DNA of 32,797 nucleotides from JBBTQZ01 sp964489135 (GTDB lineage: Bacteria > Patescibacteriota > Minisyncoccia > Phycocordibacterales > WO2-35-19): NCBI GenBank assembly GCA_964489135.1, contig CAZAXK010000006.1, forward strand, positions 1-32,797, written 5' to 3'. Below, in pieces: positions 31,290 to 32,797 of this stretch (position 1 is the stretch's first letter; each line of letters starts with the position of its first letter). The position numbers and the translations under genes are program-made. Under the pieces are notes generated by a model that was given only the letters and a program-made list of their open reading frames with translations, was not told the origin of the DNA and did not search any database.

Positions 31290-31478
31290 TCATCTGCGAA
31301 CGGCATCTTGAATGCCTCTACCGACTGCAAGTCCCCAAACCAGAGTAACCACGAAGAGAACTACGAAGATGAAGAACAGGGTCTTCGCAATCCCAATCGA
31401 TGCACCAGCGATGGTGGTAAAACCAAGCATCGCTGCCACGATGGCTACGATAAAAAACGTGAGACTCCATTTGAGCAT
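31290..31478 (-). CDS. DUF1328 family small membrane protein
   Basis: 62 residues, two transmembrane helices. MLKWSLTFFIVAIVAAMLGF, the AGASIGIAKTLFFIF loop and helix 2 match the DUF1328 (YtjA) family, often stress-induced. Function unknown. It precedes the small charged protein on the same strand. Confidence 0.85.
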   Translation of the reverse strand: MLKWSLTFFIVAIVAAMLGFTTIAGASIGIAKTLFFIFVVLFVVTLVWGLAVGRGIQDAVRR

Positions 31479-31532
31479 ATATTTGTTAGTTAATTTTTGA
31501 TAAAATTACTAATAAATACGGTCAAGAGCTCT

Positions 31533-31540
31533 GTTATAAT
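31533..31540 (+). promoter_or_regulatory. Extended -10 promoter for Gmad2 gene
   Basis: TGTTATAAT, with TATAAT at 31535-31540, lies 27 nt before ATG 31568. AAGG 5 nt before the ATG is the ribosome site. No good -35 box. Confidence 0.55.
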
Positions 31541-31567
31541 TTTATCAAACCCATAAGCAAGGTCAAC

Positions 31568-32014
31568 ATGAAAAACTTTATATTAGCCATAGTTGTAATA
31601 TTGATAGGAATAGGACTTTGGTACAAAACCGCTGACAAAAGACCCGACGTCATACCCGAGGAGCAAGCGGTTTTCTATACAAATGCAAGTAGTGACAACA
31701 TAGTTGTGGAATTACCTTTCCCTGGCGCGGTTACCGGCAAAGAATTTTCGGTCATCGGCAAAGCCAGAGGGAATTGGTTCTTCGAAGCCAGTTTCCCCAT
31801 AGAGCTATGGGACAAGGATGGCAAAATTATCGCGACTGGTGTCGCACAGGCAGAAAGCGAATGGATGACTACCGAATTTGTGCCATTCAAAGCGGAAATA
31901 AAGGCGCCGACTAGCTATATCGGACCAGCCACTCTGGTATTGAAAAAAGACAACCCTTCCGGATTGCCAGAAAATGACGCTTCCATGGCCTTCGGTATTA
32001 CGGTCGAATACTAA
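31568..32014 (+). CDS. Gmad2 immunoglobulin-like domain protein, membrane anchored
   Basis: 148 residues. N-terminal membrane segment (about 3-19). The Gmad2 domain (about residues 45-148) shows VVELPFPGAVTGKEFSVIGKARG, NWFFEASFPIELWDKDGKII and the final GPATLVLKKDNPSG...ITVEY. Gmad2 is an Ig-like surface domain found in spore and cell-envelope proteins. Likely a cell-surface protein. Its last bases overlap the converging gene at 32011-32685 by four. Confidence 0.88.
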   Translation: MKNFILAIVVILIGIGLWYKTADKRPDVIPEEQAVFYTNASSDNIVVELPFPGAVTGKEFSVIGKARGNWFFEASFPIELWDKDGKIIATGVAQAESEWMTTEFVPFKAEIKAPTSYIGPATLVLKKDNPSGLPENDASMAFGITVEY

Positions 32015-32685
32015 TTCGACCACACCATCGACACCTCTCCCTTTTGGTCGAGATAGAAAGAGAACCGCTTGATTACGGGCTCTGAGCTCTTAAACGCCCA
32101 ACGCAAAACTCTCTCTACGATATTTGGTTTTAAGTTAACAATCACGTCAAAAAGCAGAAAATCTTCGCCCTTCACATGGTCGGGAGCAATGGTGACAGCA
32201 TTTACATCACCGAGCTCAAAGAGCCACTCCGGATTTTCCTTGCGCAAGAGATCAATCGCTTTGAGAGAGTAGAGAGCAACCAGTTCTCGACTAAAATCCT
32301 TACCGCTCAAATCCTGAATCACAGTGTCGAGAGCAAATTCACCATCTACCTGAAGCGTGCCTTCCTTGACCATCTGATTCATTTTTTTGACGAATCCAAA
32401 ACTCTCTTGAAGTTCAGTCCTTTCGGCCATTGGCACAGCGGGCATTGGCCTTTTTATTGTCTCTGACTTGGGAGAATCATGATCTTTTCTGAGTAAATTT
32501 CGCTCGTATCTTTCTATCGCCTGCGCTTCTTTTTCACTTATACCCAAATCTCGTATCGCATCAAGCTCCTCAGTTTTGGCGGCCAAGTCTTCGATCGATG
32601 CAAGAGCCTTGTCCATCTCTGCTTGGTTGAAGGAGGGAGCGGGGTCGCCGTTAGGTTTACTGTCAAACGATTCTGGTGAATTCAT
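32011..32685 (-). CDS. Hypothetical soluble protein
   Basis: 224 residues. The N-terminal third is acidic and probably helical or disordered (SFNQAEMDKALASIEDLAAKTEELDAI). The middle has FVKKMNQMVKEGTLQVDGEFALDTVIQDLSGKDFSRELVALYSLKAIDLLRKENPEW, the C-terminus a beta-rich stretch. No membrane segment or known motif. The promoter (TTGACT, 18 bp, TATTTT at 32719-32690 on the minus strand) ends 4 nt before the ATG, so the message is probably leaderless. Confidence 0.6.
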   Translation of the reverse strand: MNSPESFDSKPNGDPAPSFNQAEMDKALASIEDLAAKTEELDAIRDLGISEKEAQAIERYERNLLRKDHDSPKSETIKRPMPAVPMAERTELQESFGFVKKMNQMVKEGTLQVDGEFALDTVIQDLSGKDFSRELVALYSLKAIDLLRKENPEWLFELGDVNAVTIAPDHVKGEDFLLFDVIVNLKPNIVERVLRWAFKSSEPVIKRFSFYLDQKGEVSMVWSN

Positions 32686-32689
32686 AGCT

Positions 32690-32719
32690 AAAATATGAGC
32701 TTTCTCCGCTGTAAGTCAA
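32690..32719 (-). promoter_or_regulatory. Promoter, probably leaderless
   Basis: On the minus strand TTGACT (32719-32714), an 18-bp spacer and TATTTT (32695-32690) lie directly before ATG 32685. Confidence 0.55.
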
Positions 32720-32762
32720 CAGTGGGTGAGGATAACTTTTCTGGAGTGCTTTACGCAAAGAG

Positions 32763-32771
32763 TGATATAAT
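32763..32771 (+). promoter_or_regulatory. Extended -10 promoter, probably leaderless
   Basis: TGATATAAT, with TATAAT at 32766-32771, ends 6 nt before ATG 32778, so transcription would begin at or next to the start codon. Confidence 0.55.
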
Positions 32772-32777
32772 ACACCA

Positions 32778-32797
32778 ATGACAAACAAATATATTGG
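32778..32797 (+). CDS. Start of a gene leaving the window
   Basis: ATG followed by six codons (MTNKYI and a Gly or Trp) right after a perfect TATAAT. Too short to assign. Confidence 0.4.

Overview
The window looks like a chromosomal segment of a Patescibacteria (CPR) bacterium, probably Parcubacteria-like. This is inferred from the gene set: a histidine phosphatase with VHGTT in place of RHGET, a DKNYY protein, Gmad2 and Excalibur domains, a copper island and many small membrane-anchored proteins. TGA is used as a stop. No rRNA or tRNA gene was recognised. Base composition is patchy, so the window appears to be a mosaic.

1-8.3 kb is a mobile-element-like region. It holds a serine recombinase running off the left edge, a phage terminase-small-subunit-like HTH protein and a ParB-methyltransferase fusion, all on the minus strand. 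Next comes an unusual locus: two divergent genes, a small RAMP/Cas7-like protein (minus, GTG start) and an XPD/DinG-type iron-sulphur helicase (plus, TTG start). Each is followed on its own strand by an array of hairpin units repeating every 105-156 bp (8 units at 3187-4140, 12 units at 6806-8318). The arrays have their own promoters and terminators, several fused so that the -35 box is the loop of the preceding terminator hairpin. No standard CRISPR repeat, Cas1/2, Cas6 or large subunit is present. This is the best candidate for an undescribed, possibly RNA-guided, system.

8.3-13 kb is AT-rich. A structured RNA with two mutually exclusive 11-12 bp pairings abuts an HNH nuclease, followed by an N4-cytosine-type methyltransferase, a Z1-domain helicase-like ATPase and two small proteins. 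This looks like a Z1-type restriction-modification operon. A secreted or anchored thermonuclease with an Excalibur domain follows.

14-22 kb carries a DKNYY protein, an adenosylhomocysteinase-like Rossmann protein, a CYTH protein, a histidine phosphatase, a probable RiPP cluster (54-residue precursor, hairpin, radical SAM/SPASM maturase, terminator), a gluzincin-like metallopeptidase, a NUDIX hydrolase, DUF1428 and VOC proteins. A near-identical stretch of about 59 bp ends both the phosphatase and the peptidase genes, so direct repeats bracket the RiPP module.

22-26 kb carries a GT2 synthase and a sigma-70 factor, each split by an apparent single missing base in a C or G run, with a GH18-like protein between them. 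26.4-31 kb is a copper operon (CsoR, DUF305, CopA, HMA-SafE-like membrane protein, cupredoxin) behind a promoter containing a perfect CsoR-type palindrome. The right end holds small stress or membrane proteins, a Gmad2 protein, a minus-strand hypothetical gene and the start of one more gene. Several genes have a -10 box only 4-7 nt before ATG, suggesting leaderless mRNAs.
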